Below the pieces are notes generated by a model. That model searched no databases. It was not told the DNA's origin and saw only the letters and a list, made by a program, of their open reading frames with translations. A stretch of 64,000 nucleotides of DNA, from assembly GCF_020215705.1 (NCBI RefSeq), contig NZ_JAIWNB010000002.1:62001-126000 (forward strand), read 5' to 3'. How positions within the stretch are numbered: position 1 is the stretch's first letter; each line of letters begins with the position of its first letter. Below, piece by piece: positions 31,320 through 40,144 of the stretch. The DNA is from Nonomuraea aurantiaca. GTDB lineage: Bacteria > Actinomycetota > Actinomycetes > Streptosporangiales > Streptosporangiaceae. A program made the translations under genes and the position numbers.

Positions 31320-32417
31320 TCAGCCGCCGGCGGCCGATCGCCTGGTGTTCAGCTGGTCGAATCCCACCGCGACGAGGATGAGCACGCCGATGGCGATCTG
31401 GAGGTAGAAGGCGTTGATCGCCAGGAGGTTGCCGCCATTGTTGAGTACGCCCATGATCAGTGCTCCGGTGGCGGCGCCGATCGCGCTGCCCTTCGCGCCG
31501 AAGAGGCTGGCGCCGCCGATGACGCAGGCGGCGATCGCGTTGAGCTCGAAGCCGGTGCCGGCGGTGGGGATGCCCGCTCCCAGGCGGGAGGCGAGCAGCA
31601 CCCCGCCGAGGCCGGCGAGCAGACCCGAGATCATGTAGACGGAGATCGTCACCAAGCGGACGGGGACGCCCGCGAGGCGGGCCGACTCCGGGTTGGAGCC
31701 GACGGCGTAGATGTAGCGGCCGAAGACCGTCCGGGCGAGAACGAACCACATCACGACGGTCACTACGGCGGCGATGATGAGGAGGTTGGGGATCCCCAGG
31801 ATCGTGCCGTTGGCGATGACCTGGAACGCGTCCGGTACGCCCTGAATGGTCTGGGCGTCCGTGGTGACCAGGACCAGGCCGCGGGCGATGCCGAGCATGC
31901 CCAACGTCGCGATGAACGGCGGTAGCAGGGCCCGGGTCACCAGCAGGCCGTTGACGATTCCGAGCACCGTGCCGATCGCCACGCCGAGCAGGATCGACGG
32001 CAGGATCGGCACACCGGCGACCAGGAACTGCGCGGTGGAGGCGCCGGACAGGCCGAGAATGGAGCCGACCGACAGGTCGATCCCGGCGGTCAGGATGACC
32101 AGGAGCTGGCCGATCGCGATGATCCCGAAGATGGCGACCTGACGGGCGAGGTTGGCCAGGTTGTTGCCGGTGAGGAACTCGTCGCTGGCCAACGTGAGGG
32201 CGCCGATCGCCACGAGCAGGACGACGAGCCCGCCGCTCTCCCGTCCGGCGATGTCGCCCAGCGTGACGACCCGCCGCTTCGGCTCGGCCGTCGGCTCCGG
32301 CGCCTGCCTGGGCTGCGGCACCGTCTCCAGCGCCGCCGCGTCGTCGGGTGCGCCGCCGGGCGGCCGGTTGGTGATCGTGGTGGTCTCGATCGGCTCGCGC
32401 CAGACCAGCTTAGGCAT
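31320..32417 (-). CDS. Sugar ABC transporter permease (RbsC-like)
   Basis: This permease of a ribose-type ABC importer has 365 residues. An N-terminal Pro-rich cytosolic tail of about 50 residues precedes nine or ten membrane segments. Family signatures are TAGIDLSVGSILGLSG and AIAACVIGGASLFG, and RYIYAVGSNPESARLAG is the ATPase-contact loop. It overlaps the ATPase gene by 8 bases and is the last gene of a three-gene operon (binding protein, ATPase, permease). Confidence 0.92.
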   Translation of the reverse strand: MPKLVWREPIETTTITNRPPGGAPDDAAALETVPQPRQAPEPTAEPKRRVVTLGDIAGRESGGLVVLLVAIGALTLASDEFLTGNNLANLARQVAIFGIIAIGQLLVILTAGIDLSVGSILGLSGASTAQFLVAGVPILPSILLGVAIGTVLGIVNGLLVTRALLPPFIATLGMLGIARGLVLVTTDAQTIQGVPDAFQVIANGTILGIPNLLIIAAVVTVVMWFVLARTVFGRYIYAVGSNPESARLAGVPVRLVTISVYMISGLLAGLGGVLLASRLGAGIPTAGTGFELNAIAACVIGGASLFGAKGSAIGAATGALIMGVLNNGGNLLAINAFYLQIAIGVLILVAVGFDQLNTRRSAAGG

Positions 32418-34047
32418 CTCGGCTCACCCCTCCTGGGTCGTCCGGCCTCGGGGGAGTCGCGCTCCGAGGGGCCGCGACCTCGCCGCCGTCCGCACTCTCG
32501 TCTTCACCGCTCGGGAGCTCGCTGTCCGGGGGTTCACTGTCCGGGAGTTCGGCGCCTCCGCTGCCGCTGGCCAGGCGGAGTACGTCCTCCTCAGCGGCGG
32601 ATCCGGGAAGCTCGCCCGCGACCGCCCCGTCCCGCAGCACGAGGATGCGATCGGCGAGCCCCAGCAGCTCCGGGAGGTACGACGAGACCACGATGATCCC
32701 CAGCCCGTCGGCCGCCAGATCACCGATGACGTTGTAGAGCTCACCCTTGGCCCCGACGTCGATGCCCTTCGTGGGCTCGTCGAACATCAGCACCTTCGGC
32801 TTGGTGAGCAGCCACCGGGCGAGCAGCACCTTCTGCTGGTTGCCGCCGGACAGCGTCGAGACCGGCTGGTCGTACGAACCGGCGCGCAGCCGCAGGCTGT
32901 CGAGCAGCCGATCGGCCTCCTCGGCCTGTTCGCGGCCGGGCAGGAGACCCCGGCGAGAGCCGCTGCGCAGGCTCGCGATGGTGACGTTCTCCCGGATCGA
33001 CAGCTCCGGCAGCAGCCCCAGCACCTTGCGGTCCTCGGTGAGGAGCCCCACCCCGGCGTTCATCATCGTGCGCGGCCCGGACGGTTTCACCGGCTTGCCC
33101 CCGACCTCCACCTGACCGGCCACGATGGGCGCGGCGCCGAAGATGGACAGCAGCAACCCGCTCCGTCCCGCCCCCAGCAGCCCGCCGATGCCGAGGATCT
33201 CGCCGGCCCCCACGTGCAGGTCGATGCTCGGCGAGCGGTCGAACCGGCGCAGGCCCCGGACCCGCAGCGCGGGCGTTCCGGCGTGCCGGTGGGTCTCCGG
33301 ATAGAGCGAGCTGATCTCCCGGCCGACCATCGCGGTGATCAGACGGTCCTCGTCGTACCCGCTGATCGGCCCGGCCTCGGACAGGCCGCCGTCCCGCAGC
33401 ACGGTCACCCAGTCGCCGATCTCGAACATCTCCTCGAGCCGGTGGGTCACGTACAGCATCGCTATGCCGCGCTCGCGCAGCCGCAGGATGTGCTGGAGCA
33501 GGCGCTCCGACTCCGCCTCGGTGAGCGCCGTGGTCGGCTCGTCGAAGACGATCACCTTGACGGAGTCCGCGGTCAGCACCTTGGCGATCTCCACGAGCTG
33601 GCGGGTGGCCGCCGGAAGGCGTTCCACGATCGAGTGCGGACTGAGCTCCGTCAGGCCGACCTCGTCGAGGGCCTTTCTGGCGCGGGTCTCCAGCCGGTTC
33701 CTGGCGATGATCCCGGTCCGCGCCGGAAGGCGGCCCATGAACAAATTCTCCGCGACCGACAGGTGGGGGAGCAGGCTGAGCTCCTGGTAGACGGCCTGGA
33801 CGCCGGCCGCGCGTACCGATGCCGGGGTCGGCGCGGTGACCGGGTGGCCGTCGATCTCGTAGCTGCCGCTGTCGCGGCGCAGCGCACCCGTCAGCACGCG
33901 GATCAGGGTCGACTTCCCCGCGCCGTTCTCCCCGGCCAGGCAGTTCACCTGGCCGGGGACCAGGCGGAGCGAGACGTCGCTGAGGGCCTGGACGGGGCCG
34001 AAGGCCTTGGACACGCCGTGCAGCTCGACGACTGGCTCGGCCATCAT
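32410..34047 (-). CDS. Sugar ABC transporter ATPase (RbsA-like, two domains)
   Basis: This 545-residue protein has two fused ATPase domains, as in RbsA/XylG. The first has Walker A GENGAGKSTL, a degenerate signature (LPAATRQLVEIA) and Walker B VIVFDEPTTAL. The second has a weakened P-loop, GGLLGAGRSGLLL, with a good signature SGGNQQKVLLARW and VLMFDEPTKGID. Such asymmetry is normal in this family. A variable acidic C-terminal tail of about 40 residues follows. Its start overlaps the stop of the binding-protein gene. Confidence 0.93.
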   Translation of the reverse strand: MMAEPVVELHGVSKAFGPVQALSDVSLRLVPGQVNCLAGENGAGKSTLIRVLTGALRRDSGSYEIDGHPVTAPTPASVRAAGVQAVYQELSLLPHLSVAENLFMGRLPARTGIIARNRLETRARKALDEVGLTELSPHSIVERLPAATRQLVEIAKVLTADSVKVIVFDEPTTALTEAESERLLQHILRLRERGIAMLYVTHRLEEMFEIGDWVTVLRDGGLSEAGPISGYDEDRLITAMVGREISSLYPETHRHAGTPALRVRGLRRFDRSPSIDLHVGAGEILGIGGLLGAGRSGLLLSIFGAAPIVAGQVEVGGKPVKPSGPRTMMNAGVGLLTEDRKVLGLLPELSIRENVTIASLRSGSRRGLLPGREQAEEADRLLDSLRLRAGSYDQPVSTLSGGNQQKVLLARWLLTKPKVLMFDEPTKGIDVGAKGELYNVIGDLAADGLGIIVVSSYLPELLGLADRILVLRDGAVAGELPGSAAEEDVLRLASGSGGAELPDSEPPDSELPSGEDESADGGEVAAPRSATPPRPDDPGGVSRDA

Positions 34048-35081
34048 TCCGCCTTCATCGTCGGCGGGTTGAGCAGCTGCTTCACATCCGGCGCCGTCAT
34101 GTTGCCCTTGTCGGCCACGACCGCCCCGGGGTCGATGTCACGCGGCGGGATGCGCTTGACCGTGGCCATCCCGGCCGCCAGGACACCCTGGTATCCGAAG
34201 AAGTACGGGTTCTGCACCACCAGCGCGTCGATCGTGCCGGCGACGAGCGCGGCGTTCTCCTGCGGGTCGGAGTCGAACGCCACGACGGGGACGGTCGCGG
34301 CGGCGTGGTTGTCCTGGATCGCCCGAGCCGCGCCGACACCCGAGGTGTTGTTGTCGGCGAAGACCCCCGCCAGGTTCGGATTGGCGGTCAGCGCGTCGTT
34401 GACCTGTGACGCCGCGGTGTTGATGTCGTTGTTGTTGAAGCGCTGCAGCCCCACCTTGACCTGCGGGCAGTTGTTCGCGATGCCCTGCTTGAAGCCGGCG
34501 TCCCGAGCGACGAGTGACTGGATGCCGGCCACCGAGGACTCGATCATGACAGTGCCGCTCGTCTTGTTCTGTGCCTTGAGCAGCTCGCACATGCGCTTGC
34601 CCGCCTGGGTCCCGGCCTTGACGTTGTCGGTGCCGATGAACCCCTCCGAGGCGGTGGTCACGCGGCTGTCCACGGTGATGACCTTGAGACCCGCCTTGCG
34701 CGCCCGGTCGATCGCCGAGTTCAGGGCGCTGGAGGAGTTGGGCGCGATGACCAGGCCGTCGACGCCCCGGGAGATGGCGTTCTCGACCAGTTGTACCTGT
34801 TGGTCGATGTTCGTCTCGGAGGTCGGGCCGAACGTGCTCACGTTGAGCCCGAAATCCCCGCCCGACTGCTTCGCCCCGGCGATCATCGTCTGCCAGAACG
34901 AGGAGTCGCTCGCCTTGATGATCACATCGATCTTCTTGCCGCTCGCCAGCCCGCCCGCGCCGCCGCCCGCCGCGTGTCCGGCCGTGCTTGTCGCCCGGCC
35001 TCCCACGACTCCGAGTACCAGCGCCACCAGCGCGATCGCCGCGACCAGTGAGAGCGAGAAGACGATTCGAGAACTAGCCAT
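34044..35081 (-). CDS. Sugar ABC transporter substrate-binding protein (RbsB-like)
   Basis: The 345-residue binding protein belongs to the periplasmic-binding-protein type 1 (RbsB) group. The N-terminal hydrophobic segment (SLSLVAAIALVALVLGVVGG) lacks a lipobox Cys, so it is a membrane anchor or a Sec signal. The two-lobe fold is supported by VDGLVIAPNSSSALNSAI, KVITVDSR and VPVVAFDSDP. It is first in the operon. The sugar is not evident; ribose, autoinducer-2-like or xylose-type ligands are all possible. Confidence 0.9.
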   Translation of the reverse strand: MASSRIVFSLSLVAAIALVALVLGVVGGRATSTAGHAAGGGAGGLASGKKIDVIIKASDSSFWQTMIAGAKQSGGDFGLNVSTFGPTSETNIDQQVQLVENAISRGVDGLVIAPNSSSALNSAIDRARKAGLKVITVDSRVTTASEGFIGTDNVKAGTQAGKRMCELLKAQNKTSGTVMIESSVAGIQSLVARDAGFKQGIANNCPQVKVGLQRFNNNDINTAASQVNDALTANPNLAGVFADNNTSGVGAARAIQDNHAAATVPVVAFDSDPQENAALVAGTIDALVVQNPYFFGYQGVLAAGMATVKRIPPRDIDPGAVVADKGNMTAPDVKQLLNPPTMKAE

Positions 35082-35248
35082 GACGGCCCCCTGAGAAGGT
35101 GTCTCAGGCGGCGATCACTCTCGGTCGTAGCGCCCCCGAGAACACCCTTCCAGCAAAGCCGGGGAATTCCCTGGTTCGAAACTAGTAAAGAGAAAAGAAC
35201 TCATTACTCGCATCCGCCAACCACCGAGCCACTGAGGGGCCACCGCGC

Positions 35249-36451
35249 CTACAGCAGGATGCGCCGGTGCCCCGCGTACCGGCGAGGGCGCTGGACTCTG
35301 GCGAGTTCGCGCAGCGCGCGCGACGCGCCGCTCCGCCTGGCCAGGGCGAGTGCCTGACGGGCACTCTCGGCCGAGCGCTCCCGGTCATGGGCGTCGGCGT
35401 ACGCGTGGGCCATGCGGGCCAGGGCGTAGGCGACGGCGTACGTCGGCTGCGCCTTCGGCGGTCCCAGCTCCAGGATCTCGATCGCGCCGCTGGCCTGACC
35501 GAGGTCGATGAGACACCCGGCGCACAGCGCGTTGTGCGCCTCGGCCGAGCAGTCGAACCGGTAGGGCGGTTCGTCGCCGGGTTCCTCCAGCGACTGCGCC
35601 GACTCCTCCAGGCGGCGATGGCACATGTCCACCTCGCCGGCGAGCGCGTGACCCTGCGCTTCGTGATGCCGGGACAAGGCGTCCATCCGCGGCGGAAGTT
35701 CGGCGCGTTCGCGGGCCGCGATGGCGAGGTCCACGAGCCGGCCGGGATCGCCGGGGGTGTCGGAAAGGCCGCCCCGCTGGGCGAGCGTGTACGCCTCCAG
35801 CAGCGCGTCCGCCGTTTCACGGGCGTCGCGGATGGCCTCGTCCGACCAGGTCAGCGCCCCTTCGGGGTCGCCGGCCTCGTGGTGCATGCGGCTGATCAGC
35901 TCGGCGTTCTCCGCGGCGAGCGCCAGGAAGGCCCGCCTGACGGGCGTACTGGCGTCGCGGTGGAACTCCTCGATCCCGGCGAAGACCGGCCGCAGCGCGT
36001 TGATCAGGTCCGCGGGCCGGAGGTCGGTACGGGAGTAGGCGTCGAGGAGGGTCCTGAAGTAGCGGACCGTCCCGTCATCGGCGCGCTGGGGCGCCTCGAT
36101 CGCCCGGCCGGTACGTTCCTCCTCCTCGGCGGTGAACATCCCCGACTGCAGCGGGATGTTCGTGACGTAGTGCCACCGGGTGGTGCCGGCCGCGTCCCCC
36201 ACGAACAGGTCCGCCTCGTCCACACCGAACGCCCGGCAGAGCAGCTCCGCGTGCGACTCGTCGAGCCGCCGCTCACCGGTCTCCCACAGCTGGATCATCG
36301 AGCTGAGCGCCTCCGGCGCGGGGAGTTGGTCGCGGGTTGTCTCGTCCGCCGCGTCGGCCAGCCGCCTCCCGAGCTCGCGGCGGCTCCACAGCCGTCCGCG
36401 GCGCAGGACCCTCAGGCGGGCGGCCCAGATCGGAACATCGATGTCAGCCAT
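35249..36451 (-). CDS. XRE-family regulator with TPR-like C-terminus
   Basis: The 400-residue protein has an N-terminal helix-turn-helix (SRRELGRRLAD and ALSSMIQLWETGERR) and a long all-helical C-terminal part with loosely repeated 40-residue units. It is characteristic of the actinomycete-specific regulators often found with unlinked targets. No DNA-binding partner gene is adjacent. An inverted repeat about 50 bases upstream (36500-36519) may be its autoregulatory site. The function is not known beyond the family. Confidence 0.8.
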   Translation of the reverse strand: MADIDVPIWAARLRVLRRGRLWSRRELGRRLADAADETTRDQLPAPEALSSMIQLWETGERRLDESHAELLCRAFGVDEADLFVGDAAGTTRWHYVTNIPLQSGMFTAEEEERTGRAIEAPQRADDGTVRYFRTLLDAYSRTDLRPADLINALRPVFAGIEEFHRDASTPVRRAFLALAAENAELISRMHHEAGDPEGALTWSDEAIRDARETADALLEAYTLAQRGGLSDTPGDPGRLVDLAIAARERAELPPRMDALSRHHEAQGHALAGEVDMCHRRLEESAQSLEEPGDEPPYRFDCSAEAHNALCAGCLIDLGQASGAIEILELGPPKAQPTYAVAYALARMAHAYADAHDRERSAESARQALALARRSGASRALRELARVQRPRRYAGHRRILL

Positions 36452-36499
36452 TGGCGTTCCCTCATCGTCCGAGTGATTTGTCTCTATTGTCCGCTTTCT

Positions 36500-36519
36500 A
36501 GGACTGTCTCGTTAGTCCT
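36500..36519. promoter_or_regulatory. Inverted repeat upstream of the XRE gene
   Basis: AGGACT-GTCTCGTT-AGTCCT has perfect 6-base arms with an 8-base spacer, in the AT-richer upstream region of the XRE-family gene. It is a candidate operator. Confidence 0.5.
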
Positions 36520-36593
36520 GAATCGGTAGATCAGCCGGTTGACCTGGTCGGATGCCCACCCGTGGTGTCACATGGCGGTCGAAGGCGGGCGCC

Positions 36594-37307
36594 TCAGCGC
36601 TGTGCGGCGAGGGTCTGCCGCCAGTGCTCGGCCGCCTGCAGCATGTCGTTACCGAGCAGCTCGAAGAACCGGCTCGCGGTGTCCAGGCGCGCGCCGGCCG
36701 GCGTGGCGGGCCCGAGCAGCCGGGCCCCGCGCCGGGCGGCCTCCACCCACATGTCCATCGAGCGAACGCTGGTCCGCCACGCGTGGTACCAGACGTCGTC
36801 GTCGATGAGATAGCGCTGCCGGCGGCCCTCCTGCTCGCGCCTGACCAGGGCGCGTATCTCCAGCCAGGCGATGACCTTGGAGATCGACGCCGGGCTGACC
36901 TGGAGCCGGGCGGCCAGTTCCGCGGCGGTCAAGCCGTCGCTGTCACCGGTGAACAGGCAGGCCAGAACCCTGGCCCGCATCGTGGGAACCCCCGTCTGGA
37001 TCATCATCGCGGCGAAGGACTCCTCGAACTCGCGCACCGCCTGCGCGTCAGGCCCCTGAGCATCGGAGCCGGCAGGCTCCGCGGCGGCCGGATGCAGGCT
37101 CGGTCTACGGCGGCGGGCCCGCCAGCCGGTGGCCTGGTGCGCCAGATTGGCCCGGTAGCCGGTGGCGCCGCCGTTGCGCGCGACCTCACGGCTGATCGTC
37201 GACCTGGGCCGGCCGAGGTCGCGGGCGATCTCGGCGTAGCTGAGCCCCTCCCTCAGTCCCGCGGCGACGCGCCGCCGGTCCTCGTAGGTGAGGCGGCCTC
37301 CCGGCAT
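36594..37307 (-). CDS. Regulator with IS30-type HTH and MarR/GbsR-like domain
   Basis: This 237-residue protein begins with an IS30/HTH_38-type helix-turn-helix (SYAEIARDLGRPRSTISREV), the module usually seen at the N-terminus of IS30 transposases. It continues into a MarR/GbsR-like winged helix (LTAAELAARLQVSPASISKV). No DDE transposase core is present, so it is a regulator, not a transposase. It is divergent from a PaaK-like ligase and likely controls it through the dyad at 37345-37357. Confidence 0.8.
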   Translation of the reverse strand: MPGGRLTYEDRRRVAAGLREGLSYAEIARDLGRPRSTISREVARNGGATGYRANLAHQATGWRARRRRPSLHPAAAEPAGSDAQGPDAQAVREFEESFAAMMIQTGVPTMRARVLACLFTGDSDGLTAAELAARLQVSPASISKVIAWLEIRALVRREQEGRRQRYLIDDDVWYHAWRTSVRSMDMWVEAARRGARLLGPATPAGARLDTASRFFELLGNDMLQAAEHWRQTLAAQR

Positions 37308-37344
37308 GGGTCCTCCCGATCGCGGTGACGGCGTGCATTCAGCG

Positions 37345-37357
37345 GCAATGTCATTGC
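37345..37357. promoter_or_regulatory. Operator-like dyad between divergent genes
   Basis: GCAATG-T-CATTGC is a perfect 13-base dyad 38 bases before the start of the IS30-HTH/MarR-type regulator gene and about 130 bases before the ligase gene. It fits a MarR-type binding site. Confidence 0.6.
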
Positions 37358-37488
37358 ACCCGTCATCCTACGTCCACCTGCGCAAATGCCTAGATCAGCT
37401 TGTCAGTTCGCGAAACGCCTTTCTAAGGTTCCGTACGCCGGACGCCGGGTTCCGTGCGCCGCGAACCATGAGGAAGGACCATCCCCTG

Positions 37489-38856
37489 ATGAGCGAGAAC
37501 GTTCGGCAACTCGCCCGCGAAGCACGACGCGCCATGCGGCAGGGCCCAGCGGCGATCGTGCGGCGGCAGCGGATCCACCTGGCCGAGATGGTGGCCCACG
37601 CCCGCGCCCACTCGCCGTACTACAGGGAGCTGTACCGCGACCTGCCGGACAACGTCGACGACCCGGCGCTGCTCCCGGTCACCGACAAGAAGAAGCTGAT
37701 GGGCCGCTTCGACGACTGGGTTACCGACCGGCAGGTGACCCTGGAGCGGGTGCAGGCGTTCGTGGCCGACCCCGGCCTCGTGGGCGAGCGGTTCGAGGGC
37801 AAGTACCTCGTGGCCACCACCACCGGCACCACCGGCGTACGCGGCATCTTCCTGCTGGACGAGCGGAGCATGGCCGTGGAGACCTCCCTCGCCTCACGCT
37901 CCAGCGCCGATGTGGGGGTCGGCGACGTCATCCGCACCCTCGCCCGCGCCGGCCGTACCGCCGTGATGTCCGCGCCCGGCGGCCACTTTCTGAGCGCCGC
38001 CTCGACGGCCCGGTTCCGCAAGGACAGCCCGCGGCTCGGCGGGCGGATGCGGGCCTTCTCGATCCACCAGCCGCTGCCGGAGCTGACCGCCGAGCTCACC
38101 CAGTACAACCCCGCGATCCTCGTCGGCTTCTTGAGCATGCTCACCCAACTGGCCGGCGAGCAGGAAGCCGGCCGCCTGCGCATCCACCCCGTGCTGATCA
38201 TCGGCGGCGGTGAGACGTCGACGGCGGCCGATCTGGACCGGCTCGCCACCGCGTTCCGCGCCAAGGTCCGGGTCGCCTACGCCGCCACCGAATGCAGCTT
38301 CCTCAGCCTTGGCTGCCGGCACGGCTGGTATCACGTCAACAGCGACTGGGCCGTGGTCGAGCCGGTCGACGCCGACTACCGGCCGGTCCCGCCGGGGGAG
38401 CTGTCCCACACGGTCCTGGTGAGCAACCTGGCCAACCGGGTGCAGCCGATCCTGCGCTACGACCTGGGGGACCGGGTCCTGCTCCGCCCAGACCCCTGCC
38501 CGTGCGGCAACCCGCTGCCCGCCATCCAGGTGCAGGGCCGCGCCGCCGACATGCTCACCTTCCCCACCGGCCGGGGCGAGCACGTCGGCATCTCGCCGAT
38601 GACCTTCGGCACCCTGCTGGACCGCGCTCCCGGAATCGAGCAGTTCCAGATCGTGCAGACCGCGCCCACCACGCTGCGCGTGCGCCTGCGAGTCGAGGCC
38701 GGTGCCGACGCCGGGCGCGTGTGGCAGGCGGTACGCGATGAGATCGCCCACCTGCTCACCGAGCACAAGGCCGGTGACGTCGCGATCGAGCGCGCCGAGG
38801 AGCCGCCGCAGCAGTCGCCCGGCGGTAAGTTCCGCAGGATCATCCCTCTGGCGTGA
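37489..38856 (+). CDS. PaaK-like adenylate-forming ligase
   Basis: This 455-residue member of the AMP-binding superfamily is closest in pattern to phenylacetate-CoA ligase PaaK and CapK. Features are the early YYRELYRDLP stretch, the P-loop TTTGTTGVRGIF, the mid-protein YAATECSFLS, and LRYDLGDRVLLRP followed by CPCGNPLPAIQVQGRA, the last with a Cys pair seen in PaaK-like proteins. It activates a carboxylic acid through an acyl-adenylate. AGGAAGGA precedes the ATG at 37489; upstream in-frame starts lack a site. No CoA-dependent partner is next to it. Confidence 0.82.
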   Translation: MSENVRQLAREARRAMRQGPAAIVRRQRIHLAEMVAHARAHSPYYRELYRDLPDNVDDPALLPVTDKKKLMGRFDDWVTDRQVTLERVQAFVADPGLVGERFEGKYLVATTTGTTGVRGIFLLDERSMAVETSLASRSSADVGVGDVIRTLARAGRTAVMSAPGGHFLSAASTARFRKDSPRLGGRMRAFSIHQPLPELTAELTQYNPAILVGFLSMLTQLAGEQEAGRLRIHPVLIIGGGETSTAADLDRLATAFRAKVRVAYAATECSFLSLGCRHGWYHVNSDWAVVEPVDADYRPVPPGELSHTVLVSNLANRVQPILRYDLGDRVLLRPDPCPCGNPLPAIQVQGRAADMLTFPTGRGEHVGISPMTFGTLLDRAPGIEQFQIVQTAPTTLRVRLRVEAGADAGRVWQAVRDEIAHLLTEHKAGDVAIERAEEPPQQSPGGKFRRIIPLA

Positions 38857-38880
38857 CCGCACCGCCGGGCTGCGTGGGCT

Positions 38881-40017
38881 TCAGATCCGGTCGCTGAGGG
38901 TGCGCAGCAGAGCGCCGAACCCGCGCGTGGCGAGGCGCGGCGGGATGGCGCCGTTCATGCGCACGAGGTACTCGCCTTGCAGCAACGTCCTCGGGCCGGA
39001 CACCGCGAGGCTGTGCGTGGCGATCGCGGAGGCCAGGGCCGCCTGCCGCCTCCGCCTGGCCGAGTACACGCCCACGACCGAGGCCGGATCGGGCACGGCG
39101 CCCAGGCAGTCCACCAGCGTCGCCACGTCCTCCAACGCCTGGTTCGTGCCCTGCGCCATGACGGGCGGCATCCCGTGCGCCGCGTCCCCGAGCAGCACGC
39201 ACCGCCCGCCACCCCAACGGCGCGGCACCTTGTGCCGGGTGTGCGGGAACACTTCGGCGTCGCCTTCCCCCAGCGACGCCAGCACCCGCTCGACCGGCGA
39301 ACCCCACCCCGCGAACCGCCGGCGCAACATCTCCAGCGGCTTGTCCTTCGGCGGCGCGTCCGGCGACCACGGCACGTCGAAGAACCACTGCATGAGCCCG
39401 TCACCCGCCCCCATGTACCCGAAGTCACCCCGCCGGCCGAGCATCATCGTCGTGGTCGACCCGGGATCGAACGGGGCCGGCGTCAGGCCCTGCCAGGTCG
39501 CCACCCCGGTCAGGGCCGCCGGGCCGTCGCCCAGGACGAGGGTGCGCACCCGCGAGTGCACACCGTCGGCGCCGACCAGGACGTCGCCGCTGTACTCCTG
39601 ACCTGCCCGCGTCCGCACCCGTACGCCGTCGCCGTCGGCCCACAGCTCCGCGTCCCCCGCACCGAACCGCACGGTCCCCTGCGGCAGGCCGCTCTCCAGG
39701 AGGGTGATCAGCGACCCGCGCGGGACCACCCGCGCCGCCGACCCGAACCGTTCGGCCAGCGCCGCCAGGTCGAACTCCAGCACCCGGCGCCCACGGGCGG
39801 TACGCAGGCATAACGTCGTCAGCGGCTGCCCCGTCCCTTCCAGGTCGACGCCCAGGTCGCCGAGGATGGCCGTGCCGTTGTGCCACAGCGTGATGGCTCC
39901 GCCCTGGAGGCGCGGCTGCGACGCCTGCTCCAGCACGACCACCTGGTGCCCCGCGCCGATCAATCCCCGCGCCGCCGCCAGCCCGCTGATCCCCGCCCCT
40001 GCCACAAGCACCCGCAC
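38881..40017 (-). CDS. FAD-dependent aromatic monooxygenase (PHBH fold)
   Basis: The 378-residue protein is a group A flavin monooxygenase. The FAD motif is GAGISGLAAARGL at residues 7-19, the DG motif reads LVGADGVHSRVR, and the GD motif is CVLLGDAAHGMPP. These enzymes hydroxylate or epoxidise small aromatics using NAD(P)H and O2. It is convergent with the ligase. Its upstream region has an AGTAGTACTACT palindrome, suggesting a local repressor. The substrate is unknown. Confidence 0.9.
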   Translation of the reverse strand: MRVLVAGAGISGLAAARGLIGAGHQVVVLEQASQPRLQGGAITLWHNGTAILGDLGVDLEGTGQPLTTLCLRTARGRRVLEFDLAALAERFGSAARVVPRGSLITLLESGLPQGTVRFGAGDAELWADGDGVRVRTRAGQEYSGDVLVGADGVHSRVRTLVLGDGPAALTGVATWQGLTPAPFDPGSTTTMMLGRRGDFGYMGAGDGLMQWFFDVPWSPDAPPKDKPLEMLRRRFAGWGSPVERVLASLGEGDAEVFPHTRHKVPRRWGGGRCVLLGDAAHGMPPVMAQGTNQALEDVATLVDCLGAVPDPASVVGVYSARRRRQAALASAIATHSLAVSGPRTLLQGEYLVRMNGAIPPRLATRGFGALLRTLSDRI

Positions 40018-40045
40018 CGGTGGCCTCCACTTAAACTCTACGATA

Positions 40046-40057
40046 AGTAGTACTACT
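40046..40057. promoter_or_regulatory. Palindrome upstream of the monooxygenase
   Basis: AGTAGTACTACT is a perfect 12-base palindrome 28 bases before the monooxygenase start, overlapping an AT-rich promoter-like stretch (CTATAAAGAG on the minus strand). It is probably an operator. Confidence 0.6.
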
Positions 40058-40144
40058 CTTTATAGAGCATCCGGGCCGTCGTCCACAAGGTTGCATGGAA
40101 CAGGGCCCCCACCGCGCCGTGGAGGCCCTGTCAACGCAGGATAT

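Noticed and set aside
32152..35094. 980-codon open frame on the + strand
   Set aside because: It lies antisense to the three-gene Rbs-type ABC operon, whose products have clear family motifs. The frame has repetitive Arg/Ser/Gly-rich translation and no recognisable domain.
36594..37307. IS30-family transposase
   Set aside because: Only the N-terminal HTH resembles IS30; the DDE catalytic core is absent and no terminal repeats are seen.
38702..39601. Second gene overlapping the monooxygenase on the + strand
   Set aside because: Antisense to a well-supported flavin monooxygenase and Arg/Ser/Pro-rich without motifs.
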